DNA from: JASHPR01 sp963795055
GTDB lineage: Bacteria > Actinomycetota > Actinomycetes > Streptosporangiales > Streptosporangiaceae
Length of the DNA: 64,000 nt
Reading direction: 5' to 3'
Assembly: GCA_963795055.1 (NCBI GenBank)
Contig: CAWCGJ010000011.1
Coordinates: forward strand, 62,001-126,000
Below are positions 51,677-58,877 of this stretch, in pieces. The notes under the pieces are model-generated. The model worked only from the letters and a program-made list of their open reading frames with translations, did not search any database and had not been told where the DNA came from. Each line of letters starts with the position of its first letter. The first letter of the stretch is position 1. Made by a program: the position numbers and the translations under genes.

Positions 51677-52384
51677 GTGGAAGCCGTGACAGGCGCCCCG
51701 GGGACGGCCGGGCCTGGCCGGTCCCGGGTGGTGATCGGCGAGGACTCGGTGCTGCTGCTGGCCGGTCTCACCAAGCTGCTGGAAAGCGCCGGGTTCGAGG
51801 TCGTGGCCACCGCGGGTGACGCCACCGAGTTGCTGACCGCGGTCGAACGGGAACAGCCCGACGTGGTGATCGCCGACGTCCGGATGCCCCCCACCCACAC
51901 CGATGAGGGCATCCGTGCCGCACTGGTGATCCGCAGCCAGTGGCCGGAGATCGCGATCCTCGTGCTGTCGCAGTACGTGGAGGAACGGTACGCCGCCGAC
52001 CTGCTGTCGGCGAACACCAGCAGCGTCGGCTACCTGCTGAAGGACCGGGTGGCGGACGTGGCCGAGTTCATCGACGCGCTGCGCCGGGTCGCGGCGGGCG
52101 GCACCGCGCTGGACCCGGAAGTGGTGGCCCAGCTCCTGGTGCGCCGGGGCGGGGACCCGCTGGCCGCGCTGACCCAGCGGGAATGTGACGTGCTGGCGCT
52201 CATGGCCGAGGGCCGTTCGAACGCCGAGATCGGTGCGACCCTGGTGATCACCGACAGCGCGGTGAGCAAGCACATCAACTCGATCTTCGCCAAGCTTGGG
52301 CTGTACCCCGGGGACACGGGCAACCGCCGGGTTCTCGCGGTGCTGCGTTACCTCGCCGCCAGCCCGGCGTCACCCGCGGGCTGA
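51677..52384 (+). CDS. NarL/LuxR-type response regulator
   Basis: This 235-residue regulator has a receiver domain with VVIGEDSVLLLAGLTKLLES and phospho-Asp in VVIADVRMPP, then a LuxR helix-turn-helix (LTQRECDVLALMAEGRSNAE, SAVSKHINSIFAKLGL). It is likely the partner of the histidine kinase at 46968-48272, and a candidate controller of the ABC genes. The start may be GTG 51677 or GTG 51686. Its stop lies inside a 34-bp tandem duplication, so the last six residues were created by that event. Confidence 0.93.
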   Translation: MEAVTGAPGTAGPGRSRVVIGEDSVLLLAGLTKLLESAGFEVVATAGDATELLTAVEREQPDVVIADVRMPPTHTDEGIRAALVIRSQWPEIAILVLSQYVEERYAADLLSANTSSVGYLLKDRVADVAEFIDALRRVAAGGTALDPEVVAQLLVRRGGDPLAALTQRECDVLALMAEGRSNAEIGATLVITDSAVSKHINSIFAKLGLYPGDTGNRRVLAVLRYLAASPASPAG

Positions 52385-52440
52385 GCCGAGCGCCAGCCCG
52401 GCATCACCCGCCGGCTGAGCCGAGCGCCAGCCCGGGATCC
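52358..52440 (+). repeat. 34-bp tandem duplication spanning the response-regulator stop
   Basis: Units of 34 nt with core GCCAGCCCGGC start at 52358 and 52392, and a third partial copy starts at 52426. The first unit contains the response-regulator stop, and the array forms the 3' end of the truncated FAD gene on the other strand. Confidence 0.85.
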
Positions 52441-52621
52441 CGGCGGTGCCCGCGCCACCGAGAAATCCGTAACGCTCCAGGAGGATGGTCGAGTGGCCGG
52501 TACGCGCCGCCGCCGCGGCGGCCATGAGCCCGGCCGGGCCGCCGCCCACCACGACCACGTCGTACTCCCCGTGCACCGGCGTACGGCGGCTGGGCTCGCT
52601 GATCGTTGCCGGGCGGTTCAT
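52370..52621 (-). pseudogene. Truncated FAD-dependent oxidoreductase, last gene of the UGSC operon
   Basis: ATG 52621 overlaps the previous stop (ATGA) and begins a good FAD fold (YDVVVVGGGPAGLMAAAAAA, ILLERYGFLGGAGTAG). After GGAGTAG, which resembles the FAD-dependent oxidoreductase 2/PF12831 group, the frame enters the 34-bp tandem repeats and stops at 52370. Only about 60 of an expected 400 or more residues remain. A deletion has fused the gene to the 3' end of the response regulator. The UGSC operon thus had a flavoprotein, now lost. Confidence 0.85.
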
Positions 52622-52896
52622 CCTTTCGGCGGCAGCACGATGTGGTCGAGCTGGTACGGGGTCGGGGCGAGGGCATCGGACATGATCGCCTCCATGACCG
52701 GCAGCGGAACCAGGCAGTCGGCGCACGCCTCCGGGCCGGCCTGGATCTCCACGACCACCCGGTCCTGCGCGGTCACCGACCAGCGGAGGTCATACCCGTC
52801 GGCGGCCAGCACGTCGCGGAACCGTTGCAGGGCATGGTCCAGGGTCTGGGGCGTTCCCGGCGATGCGGCATCGGGCGGCGGGCTACCGGCGCTCAT
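52618..52896 (-). CDS. Small CxxC protein of the UGSC operon
   Basis: This 92-residue protein has a helical N-terminal half (ALQRFRDVLAADGYDLRWS) and then VVVEIQAGPEACADCLVPLP with CxxC, ending MSDALAPTPYQLDHIVLPPK. The VVVEIxAGPxACxxC shape loosely recalls the NifU C-terminal domain, but similarity is too weak for a name. A thiol or metal-carrying role is possible. It overlaps the upstream 417-residue gene by 1 nt (TGATG) and the next gene by 4 nt, so it is a tight operon member. Confidence 0.8.
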   Translation of the reverse strand: MSAGSPPPDAASPGTPQTLDHALQRFRDVLAADGYDLRWSVTAQDRVVVEIQAGPEACADCLVPLPVMEAIMSDALAPTPYQLDHIVLPPKG

Positions 52897-54149
52897 CACG
52901 TGTTCCCCGATCGCTGGAGTTCCTTGATACCCGAGTCCGCGACCCGGACCACGGGGGGCGGGCCGCCGCGGGGCCCGAAGGTCTCGATGACCGCGGAGAC
53001 GCCGGCGTTGTTGGCGCCGGCCACCACGACCAGCACGGCGCCGGCGCCGTTCAGCACCCGGACGACCTCCGGGCTGGCGCTGGCCTGGGCCTGGTCCGGC
53101 ACCGCGTCCGGGTGATCGGCGGGCAGCCGCCAGCGGGTCTGCCGGGCGACGGCGTCCTTGCCCACGGCCGCGAGCTCGGCGCGGCTGCGCGCCGCGTGCT
53201 CGTAGATGAACTCGCTCAGGTCGGCCTTGCCCCAGCCGGCCCGGGAGAACAGGCGTGCGTGTTCGGGGCTGAGCACCACGAGGGCGCTGATCGTCTCGTG
53301 GATGAGCGCCCCGGTCCGGGAGATCGTGCCGGTGATGTCCAGCGCGAGCTGCTCGGGCACCTTCGTGTGCCGGGCCTCGATGTGAATGCACGACCTGATG
53401 ATCATCGCGGTCACCGCGCTGTCGGACGGGCCGAGGCCGAACTGGACGTGCAGCGGCGGCCACGGGCTTTGTTCCTCGTTCTCCGCGATGCACGCGGTGT
53501 ACTTGGCCGGGGTGCCCTGGGTGGCCTGGTCGAGCTGGTGCGGGCGGAGGCCGAGCGCGTTGATGGCGCCGAGGCGGATGGCCCGGCCGATCGTCGCGTT
53601 CGCCCGGAAGCCCGAGCCGAACACGTTGCCCTGGCTGTTCAGGCCGATCCGCTCGCGCACCGGGCCGTTCACGATCAGCAGCGGCGCGGTCCCCGTGGTG
53701 CTCTGCCAGATCCCGCGGGTGGCGTACCCCTCCCGGGTGAGCGACTCCCAGGCGGCCAGCACGACCGGGAAGTAGTCCGGCCTGCAGCCGGCCAGGGCCG
53801 CGTTGATGGCCGCCAGCCGCACCGTGCACTGCCGGTTCAGCTGCGGCATCGGCATCAGGACCTCGTCCGGGTCACGGCTGGTGGTGGCCAGGAACTCGGC
53901 GAGGTAGGACTCGGTGACCGGCACCACGGGCAGGCCATCGGTCCAGCCCCGATCGGCGTAGTACTCCATCGCGCGCCGGATCTCCGCCGGGTCGGCCAGC
54001 GGAGCGGCAGTGTTTTCCTGCTCGCCTCCGGGCCCCGCCCACCTCCCCATTCCCGCTTTGCCGCGCCGCCTTCCCTCGTCGCTCGGTCGCAGGCTCCCTC
54101 GCTCCTCGGCCCCGGCGGCACCGCGCCCTTCGGCTCGACCAGTTTCCAC
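52896..54149 (-). CDS. UGSC-operon companion protein of unknown function
   Basis: This 417-residue protein has no signal or TM segment. After about 45 repeat-derived residues the conserved part starts at IRRAMEYYADRGWTDGLPVV. Further marks are MPQLNRQCTVRLAAINAALA, CRPDYFPVVLAAWESL, GNVFGSGFRANATIGRAIRL, and a Pro/Gly-rich end with VLVVVAGANNAGVSAVIETF. No known catalytic motif is visible. It starts at the GTG right after the selenoprotein stop, so it is co-translated with it. I infer that it works with the UGSC protein, perhaps as the substrate-binding or electron-donor partner. The Cys residues near 112 and 126 may matter. Confidence 0.8.
   Translation of the reverse strand: METGRAEGRGAAGAEERGSLRPSDEGRRRGKAGMGRWAGPGGEQENTAAPLADPAEIRRAMEYYADRGWTDGLPVVPVTESYLAEFLATTSRDPDEVLMPMPQLNRQCTVRLAAINAALAGCRPDYFPVVLAAWESLTREGYATRGIWQSTTGTAPLLIVNGPVRERIGLNSQGNVFGSGFRANATIGRAIRLGAINALGLRPHQLDQATQGTPAKYTACIAENEEQSPWPPLHVQFGLGPSDSAVTAMIIRSCIHIEARHTKVPEQLALDITGTISRTGALIHETISALVVLSPEHARLFSRAGWGKADLSEFIYEHAARSRAELAAVGKDAVARQTRWRLPADHPDAVPDQAQASASPEVVRVLNGAGAVLVVVAGANNAGVSAVIETFGPRGGPPPVVRVADSGIKELQRSGNT
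54020..54136 (-). repeat. Interspersed ~120-bp repeat, copy B
   Basis: This is the second copy of the element at 49191-49310, read on the minus strand. It encodes GRGAAGAEERGSLRPSDEGR in the first 45 residues of the 417-residue protein, the same reading frame as copy A. Both copies begin within six codons of the GTG start. Confidence 0.9.
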
Positions 54150-54689
54150 TCAGGATTCCAGCCCGAGGATCCGCAGCACGTCCGGCAGCACGTCCCGCGC
54201 CCGAGCCCGGATCTGCCCGGTGTCCAGGCTGGCGATCGGGTGCGGCACGGTCGCGAACTCGAATCCCGGGAACCCGTAGGCCCGCGCCATGGCCTGTGCC
54301 GGCAGCAGGAAACTGCCCGTGCAGATGCTCACCGCGGGCACCCCGGCCCGCTCCAGCAGGATCCCGTCGGCCAAACTGGCCGCGCTGCACGAGCCTCAAT
54401 CACCGATGCCCGCCACCGCGAAGTCGCAGTTGTGCAGGATCCGCTGGATCAGGCTCTCCTCGGCCGGCGTGCCGAAATAGCTCTTGGTGAACATGACCGA
54501 CGCCCGCAGGCCGTGCGCGCGCTGCAACTCCCGCGCGACGGCCGCCAGTAGCGCGCCGGAGTTCGGCTTGGTGTTCTCCAGCAGGCCGACGGTCAGCCCG
54601 CGGATGCTGCGCAGCCGGGGGGTGAGGGTGGTGTCCGCAGCGCGGTCACTGTCCCCGGTGGGGTCGAGCAGCTTCTCGCGTCCTGCCAT
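54150..54689 (-). CDS. UGSC-family selenoprotein (in-frame UGA = Sec98)
   Basis: ATG 54689 follows GGGAGGGCGGAC (GGAGG about 7 nt away). The frame reads 97 residues (GLTVGLLENTKPNSGALLAA, FTKSYFGTPAEESLIQRILH) to GIGD, meets TGA at 54396-54398, and continues in the same frame as GSCSAASLADGILLERAGVP to a real TGA at 54150. The joined product is 179 residues with U98-G-S-C101, a CxxC-like selenylsulfide motif. Metagenomic work defined such UGSC-containing selenoproteins, whose function is unknown. A bSECIS-like hairpin follows the UGA, and selA, selB, selD and tRNA-Sec are in the window. Ordinary gene calling would end it at 54396. A redox role is inferred from the motif. Confidence 0.9.
54368..54382 (-). 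promoter_or_regulatory. Bacterial SECIS-like hairpin
   Basis: Immediately 3' of the Sec UGA, CGGCCA and UGGCCG form a 6-bp stem around the loop GUU. The loop starts 20 nt after the UGA. Bacterial SECIS rules expect a short loop with G at its first positions, about 16-37 nt from the UGA; both are met. It lies wholly in the coding sequence and would bind the SelB C-terminus. Confidence 0.75.
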
Positions 54690-54830
54690 GTCCGCCCTCC
54701 CGGTCGCCGCCCCGAGCGCGTATCGTCCAGCCAACCATGCCGATGGCTCCGCCGGCAAGATTGTGAACAGCGGGCAGGACCGGTCGGCCTGCGGGCCGGG
54801 ACGAGGCGCATCGCCACGTAATCTGGGCCT

Positions 54831-56009
54831 GTGCAGGCGGGAGCAGCCCTGGTGCTCGCGGCGGACCCCGACGAGGCGGGGCGCCGGGCCGCCGGGGAGG
54901 CGCGCGCCTCGCTGGGAGACCGGCCGCCGTCGTTCGCGGTGCTGTTCGCGTCCGCCCACTTTCTCGGCCGGGCCGAGGCCCTGGCCGCGGCGGTCGCCCG
55001 GGAGGCAGGCCCGGTCCCGCTCATCGGCTGCGTGGCGGAGGCGGTGACCGGCGGCGCTCGCGAGGTCGAGTCCGAGCCTGCGGTCTCGTTGTGGCTGGCC
55101 GCGGACCTCGGCCCGGTCGAGACGTTCGCCATGGAGTTCGTCCGGACGAGCAGCGGGGGAGCCTACGGCGGCTACCGGTTCCCGCCGGGGTCGGCCGGGA
55201 TTCACCTGATGATCTGCGACCCGTTCACGTTCCCGGCCGACGCCCTGCTGGCCCACCTGAACTCCAGCGTCCCCGGGGCGCTGGTGATGGGCGGGATGGC
55301 CAGCGGCGGGCTGGCCCGGCGGCAGAGCCGGCTGTTCCTCGACGGCCGGGTGCTGGCACACGGTGCGGTCGGCGCGTACCTGCCGCAGGCCGAGGCCCAT
55401 CTCCTGGTGTCGCAGGGGTGCCGCCCGGTTGGTGACCCCTACACGGTCACCGAGGCCGAGAACAACGTGATCTACGAACTGGGAGGGCGGGCGCCGCTGG
55501 CGCGCCTGCAGGAGCTGGCCGCGGCGTTGCCCGGCCGGGACCGGGAACTGCTCGCCCAGGGCTTGCAGGTGGGGATGGTCATCAACGAGTACCAGGCCGA
55601 ACGGCACCAGGGCGACTTCCTGATCCGCGGCGTCGTCGGCGCCGACCCCGAGTCCGGGGCCATCGTGGTCGGCGACCAGGTGACGGTGGGCCAGACGGTC
55701 CAGTTCCATGTCCGCGACGCGGACTCGGCCGACCAGGACCTGCGGCGCACCCTGGAGCGGGAAGCCGCCACGGCCGGCGGCCGCCGCGCGGGCGGGGCAC
55801 TGCTGTTCACCTGCAACGGCCGCGGATCGCGGCTGTTCTCCGAGCCCGACCACGACGCCGGCCTGCTCGCGACGATGCTGGGCGGCATGCCGGCCGCGGG
55901 GTTCTTCTGCGCCGGCGAGCTCGGGCCCGTGGGCGGGCAGAACTTCCTGCACGCCTACACCGCGTCGATCGCGCTGTTCCCCGAAGCGCCGCCAGAGGCC
56001 GGACGCTGA
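54831..56009 (+). CDS. FIST-domain sensory protein
   Basis: This 392-residue protein has FIST N and C domains, a small-molecule sensor seen in bacteria. Marks are GARSAHFLGR-like SAHFLGRAEALAAAVAREA, IGCVAEAVTGGAREVESEPA, ALVMGGMASGG, and the C-terminal GGRRAGGALLFTCNGRGSRL, FFCAGELGPVGGQNFLHAYT. It has no output domain here, so it would act with a partner, perhaps a kinase. It is divergent from the selenoprotein operon across a 141-nt gap. TAATCT ends 6 nt before GTG 54831, pointing to a leaderless message. Confidence 0.9.
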   Translation: MQAGAALVLAADPDEAGRRAAGEARASLGDRPPSFAVLFASAHFLGRAEALAAAVAREAGPVPLIGCVAEAVTGGAREVESEPAVSLWLAADLGPVETFAMEFVRTSSGGAYGGYRFPPGSAGIHLMICDPFTFPADALLAHLNSSVPGALVMGGMASGGLARRQSRLFLDGRVLAHGAVGAYLPQAEAHLLVSQGCRPVGDPYTVTEAENNVIYELGGRAPLARLQELAAALPGRDRELLAQGLQVGMVINEYQAERHQGDFLIRGVVGADPESGAIVVGDQVTVGQTVQFHVRDADSADQDLRRTLEREAATAGGRRAGGALLFTCNGRGSRLFSEPDHDAGLLATMLGGMPAAGFFCAGELGPVGGQNFLHAYTASIALFPEAPPEAGR

Positions 56010-56019
56010 CCGGCCGGGC

Positions 56020-56310
56020 TCAGCGGGGCTGCTCGCCGAGGTAGCTGGCGGCCAGCAGCGCGCTGTCGCGGCTCAGCCGGGCGGCGCTGTCGGCGGCCAC
56101 GAGCTCGCCGTGGGCGAGCACGTAACCGCGGTGCGCGATCTTCAGGGCCAGGTGCACATGCTGCTCGGCCAGCAGCACGCCCGTTCCTGTCTGGCCCGCG
56201 AACTCGCGCACGACGGGCAGCAGGCGCTCGACGATCACCGGGGCGAGGCCGAGGCTGAGCTCATCGAGCAGCAGGACCCGGGGCTTGCGCATCAGGGCAC
56301 TCAGCCTCAA
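56020..56310 (-). pseudogene. C-terminal remnant of a LivF-type ABC ATPase
   Basis: RKPRVLLLDELSLGLAPVIV holds Walker B and the D-loop, then GTGVLLAEQHVHLALKIAHR holds the switch region and HGELVAADSAA the end. This is the last third of a branched-chain amino-acid transporter ATPase. Walker A and the ABC signature are missing; the segment starts just before LMRKP. It converges on the FIST gene with 10 nt between. It is clearly non-functional as an ATPase. Confidence 0.85.
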
Positions 56311-56384
56311 GCGTGACGCTGCCGCTCACCTGACCATCCGCTCCATGGGGCACGCCGTCGGCGCGAGGCATTAGCCCGGCCGGA

Positions 56385-56403
56385 GTATCAACAAAACTGA
56401 TAC
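56385..56403. promoter_or_regulatory. GTATCA-7-TGATAC inverted repeat
   Basis: Perfect 6-bp arms around an A/C-rich 7-nt spacer lie in an AT-rich island between the two Liv remnants. A TTGACA motif occurs about 20 nt further right. It was probably the operator/promoter of the lost transporter genes. Confidence 0.45.
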
Positions 56404-56505
56404 ACCTCGTGCGGACAAGATTGTTGACAAGTAAGCCTCACCGGTCTTTGCTTATGGTGTCTCGCCGGGACCGCTGCCGCCTGCCACTGGCCGCAAACCC
56501 CGGGA

Positions 56506-56913
56506 ATGACGTGCCGTTCTCTACCGATCGCTGTCGCGCCCGAAGACCGAACGTCATGGTCCGCCCCGACAGGGAGAGCGGTGGACGCAATCGCTGCCGT
56601 CAAATGTCGGCGGGTCCGCCTGGGCCAAGGCAGCGCCGGCTTCGTGACCGGCAGCGGGCGGGTCGAGCTCGACGGGCACGACCCGGACGGGCTCCCGCCG
56701 CACGAGCGGGCGCACCGCGGGCTCGCCCGGACCTGGCAGGGCACCGAGCTCTTCCACGACCTCGACGTGCGCGAGAACCTGATGGTCGCCGTCGGCCGCC
56801 CGGGCCGGCGGCCGGGCCCGAAGCGGCCCGCGGCCGCGGCGGCGGACGCCGAGGAGGCGCTCGGGATCTTCGACATGGCGCGGACCGTTATGGACGTGCT
56901 ATTCGAGCGGTGA
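56506..56913 (+). pseudogene. Internal remnant of a LivG-type ABC ATPase
   Basis: The middle of this frame, about 56635-56880, reads VTGSGRVELDGHDPDGLPPH, RGLARTWQGTELFHDLDVRE and NLMVAVGRPG. These are the beta subdomain and Q-loop surroundings of a LivG-type ATPase. Walker A is missing at the 5' side, signature and Walker B at the 3' side. The flanks up to 56560 do not resemble any ATPase. With the LivF remnant it marks a lost branched-chain amino-acid/amide transporter. Confidence 0.7.
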
Positions 56914-56950
56914 GATGCAAACCAGGCAACGCCGATGAGGAGGACGGAAG

Positions 56951-58048
56951 ATGACCATCAACGTTCACGCCGACGTGATCGGCTCGCTGCTGCGTCCCCG
57001 CTACCTGTGGGAGGCACGGGCCGCGCTGGAGGGCGGGCAGGTATCCGCTCAGGAGTTCAAGCGGATCGAGGACAACGCGGTCGACGCGGCCATCGCCCTG
57101 CAGGAGGGCTGCGGGCTTGACGTCGTCACCGACGGGGAGCTGCGCCGGTTCTCGTTCCTCGACCAGCTGCTCGGCGAGATCGAGGGCGGCATGGACCAGG
57201 AGGGCGCGGCCGTCCGCTTCCACGCCGCCGACCCCAGCCAGGACTGGGAGTGGCACCCGCCGGTGACGATCACGGGGAAGATCCGCGCGCGGCGCCAGAT
57301 CACCCTCGAGGAGTTCGCCTACGCGCGCGCCCGGGCGCGCAAGACGGTGAAGGTGACGCTGCCCAGCCCGCTGGTGCTGTACGGCGCGTGGTCGCCGGAG
57401 CTGTCCACGGCCGCCTACGCCGACCCCTGGGAGATGTTCGCCGACGCCGCGGCGATCATGCGCGAGGAGGCGGCGGCGCTGGCCCGCCTCGGCTGCACCT
57501 ACATCCAGATCGACGCCCCCGACCTCGGCACCCTCGTCGACCCCGAGAACCGCGGGCTGCGCGAGTCGCTGGGCATGCCGACCGAGCGCACGCTCACCGA
57601 GGGGGTGGACATCATCAACTCCGTCGGCGAGGTCCCCGGGGTCACCTTCGGCCTGCACCTGTGCAAGGGCAACTACCAGAGCAAGTGGATCGCGACCGGC
57701 GGCTACGACTCCACCGCCGAGAAGATATTCAGCCGGATGAGCAACTTCGACGTGTTCCTGCTCGAATATGACGACGAGCGGTCGGGGTCGTTTGAGCCGC
57801 TGGTCAACGTGCCCGACGACAAGCTGGTCATCCTCGGCCTGGTGTCCAGCAAGACCACGGAGGTGGAGCCCGCCGACGTGCTGATCGCGCGGATCAACCA
57901 GGCGGCCCGCTACGTCGACCTGGAGCGGCTCGGGCTGTCCACCCAGTGCGGGTTCTCCTCGGTCTCCATCGGGGCGAACCTCATCACCGCCGACACCCAG
58001 CAGCGCAAGCTGGAACTGGTCGGGGAGGTCGCCCGCCAGGTCTGGTAA
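56951..58048 (+). CDS. MetE-like cobalamin-independent methionine synthase family protein
   Basis: This 365-residue protein corresponds to the catalytic C-terminal barrel of MetE without its N-terminal half. Marks are DVIGSLLRPRYLWEARAALE, DVVTDGELRRFSF, YIQIDAPDLGTLVDP, FGLHLCKGNYQSKW (zinc His/Cys pair) and STQCGFSS (zinc Cys). It binds zinc and transfers a methyl or related group from or to a thiol; related proteins degrade sulfur or xenobiotic compounds. ATG 56951 follows a GGAGGA-type site. It stands alone next to the LivG remnant. Confidence 0.9.
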   Translation: MTINVHADVIGSLLRPRYLWEARAALEGGQVSAQEFKRIEDNAVDAAIALQEGCGLDVVTDGELRRFSFLDQLLGEIEGGMDQEGAAVRFHAADPSQDWEWHPPVTITGKIRARRQITLEEFAYARARARKTVKVTLPSPLVLYGAWSPELSTAAYADPWEMFADAAAIMREEAAALARLGCTYIQIDAPDLGTLVDPENRGLRESLGMPTERTLTEGVDIINSVGEVPGVTFGLHLCKGNYQSKWIATGGYDSTAEKIFSRMSNFDVFLLEYDDERSGSFEPLVNVPDDKLVILGLVSSKTTEVEPADVLIARINQAARYVDLERLGLSTQCGFSSVSIGANLITADTQQRKLELVGEVARQVW

Positions 58049-58069
58049 CCGCCGCGGCGAAGGCGCCGG

Positions 58070-58819
58070 TCAGCCCGGGCCCGCGTCGATGACCCCGGCC
58101 ACCTCGGCCTGGGTGGGGTGCGTGCCGAAATCGGTGACCGTCCAGGTCGCCCCGGCCCGCGCCCACGGATCGGGGTCCTCGCCCGGCGGGATGTCCACGA
58201 TCACGTCGAACGGCTCGCCGGCCGGGTGCGATGCGCGGACCTCGCCGGTCAGCTCGGCCAGTGCCGCGGGGCCCGGCAGGTTGGTGGGAAACAGCCCGTC
58301 CCACCGCAGCGCCCGCCGCACCGGCCGCCGGTGCGGCCACTCCGCCGCCACCCAGACCGGGATCCTCGGGCGCTGCACGGGAGCCGGCTCGAACTCGCCG
58401 CCCCAGTACCTGACCAGATCGTCGAGACCCTGGTCGAGCCGGCGGGCCCGCTCGCGCGGGTCGGCGATCTCCCCGAACGGCTCGAGTTCGCCGTTCCGCG
58501 CGCTGCCCAGGCCCACCCCGAGGGTGAGGCGGCCCGAGCTCAGCAGGTCCAGGGTGACCGTCTCCCTGGCCACCTTGTGCACGCGCCGCCGCGACAGCGG
58601 GGTGACCAGCGTCCCGATCCGCAGCCTGCTCGTCGCGCACGCCACCGCCGCGAGTGACACCCACGGATCGGCCACGGCCCGCACCGGCGCGCGGTACACG
58701 ATGTGGTCCCAGATGAAGAAGCCGTCCCAGCCCCGTTCCTCGGCGGCGGCCGCGAGGCCGGCCAGGACCCGCGGGTCGGCCAGCTCGCCGAACGGCGGCA
58801 CATCGATCGCGCGCTTCAC
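58070..58819 (-). CDS. LLM-class F420-dependent oxidoreductase
   Basis: This 249-residue luciferase-like barrel has GWDGFFIWDHIVYR, TSRLRIGTLVTPLSRRRVHK, LDLLSSGRLTLGVGLGS and WGGEFEPAPVQRPRIPVWVA. The short length and RLRIGTLVTPL favour the F420 type. It probably oxidises or reduces a small molecule in the cytosol. It ends 21 nt from the convergent MetE-like gene, and upstream (59 nt) is a TauD-type dioxygenase on the same strand. Confidence 0.92.
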   Translation of the reverse strand: MKRAIDVPPFGELADPRVLAGLAAAAEERGWDGFFIWDHIVYRAPVRAVADPWVSLAAVACATSRLRIGTLVTPLSRRRVHKVARETVTLDLLSSGRLTLGVGLGSARNGELEPFGEIADPRERARRLDQGLDDLVRYWGGEFEPAPVQRPRIPVWVAAEWPHRRPVRRALRWDGLFPTNLPGPAALAELTGEVRASHPAGEPFDVIVDIPPGEDPDPWARAGATWTVTDFGTHPTQAEVAGVIDAGPG

Positions 58820-58877
58820 GCGCCTGAGCCTAGTGCCCTGACCAGGACCACGGATCGCGGGCCGGCGGGGGCGCCGC

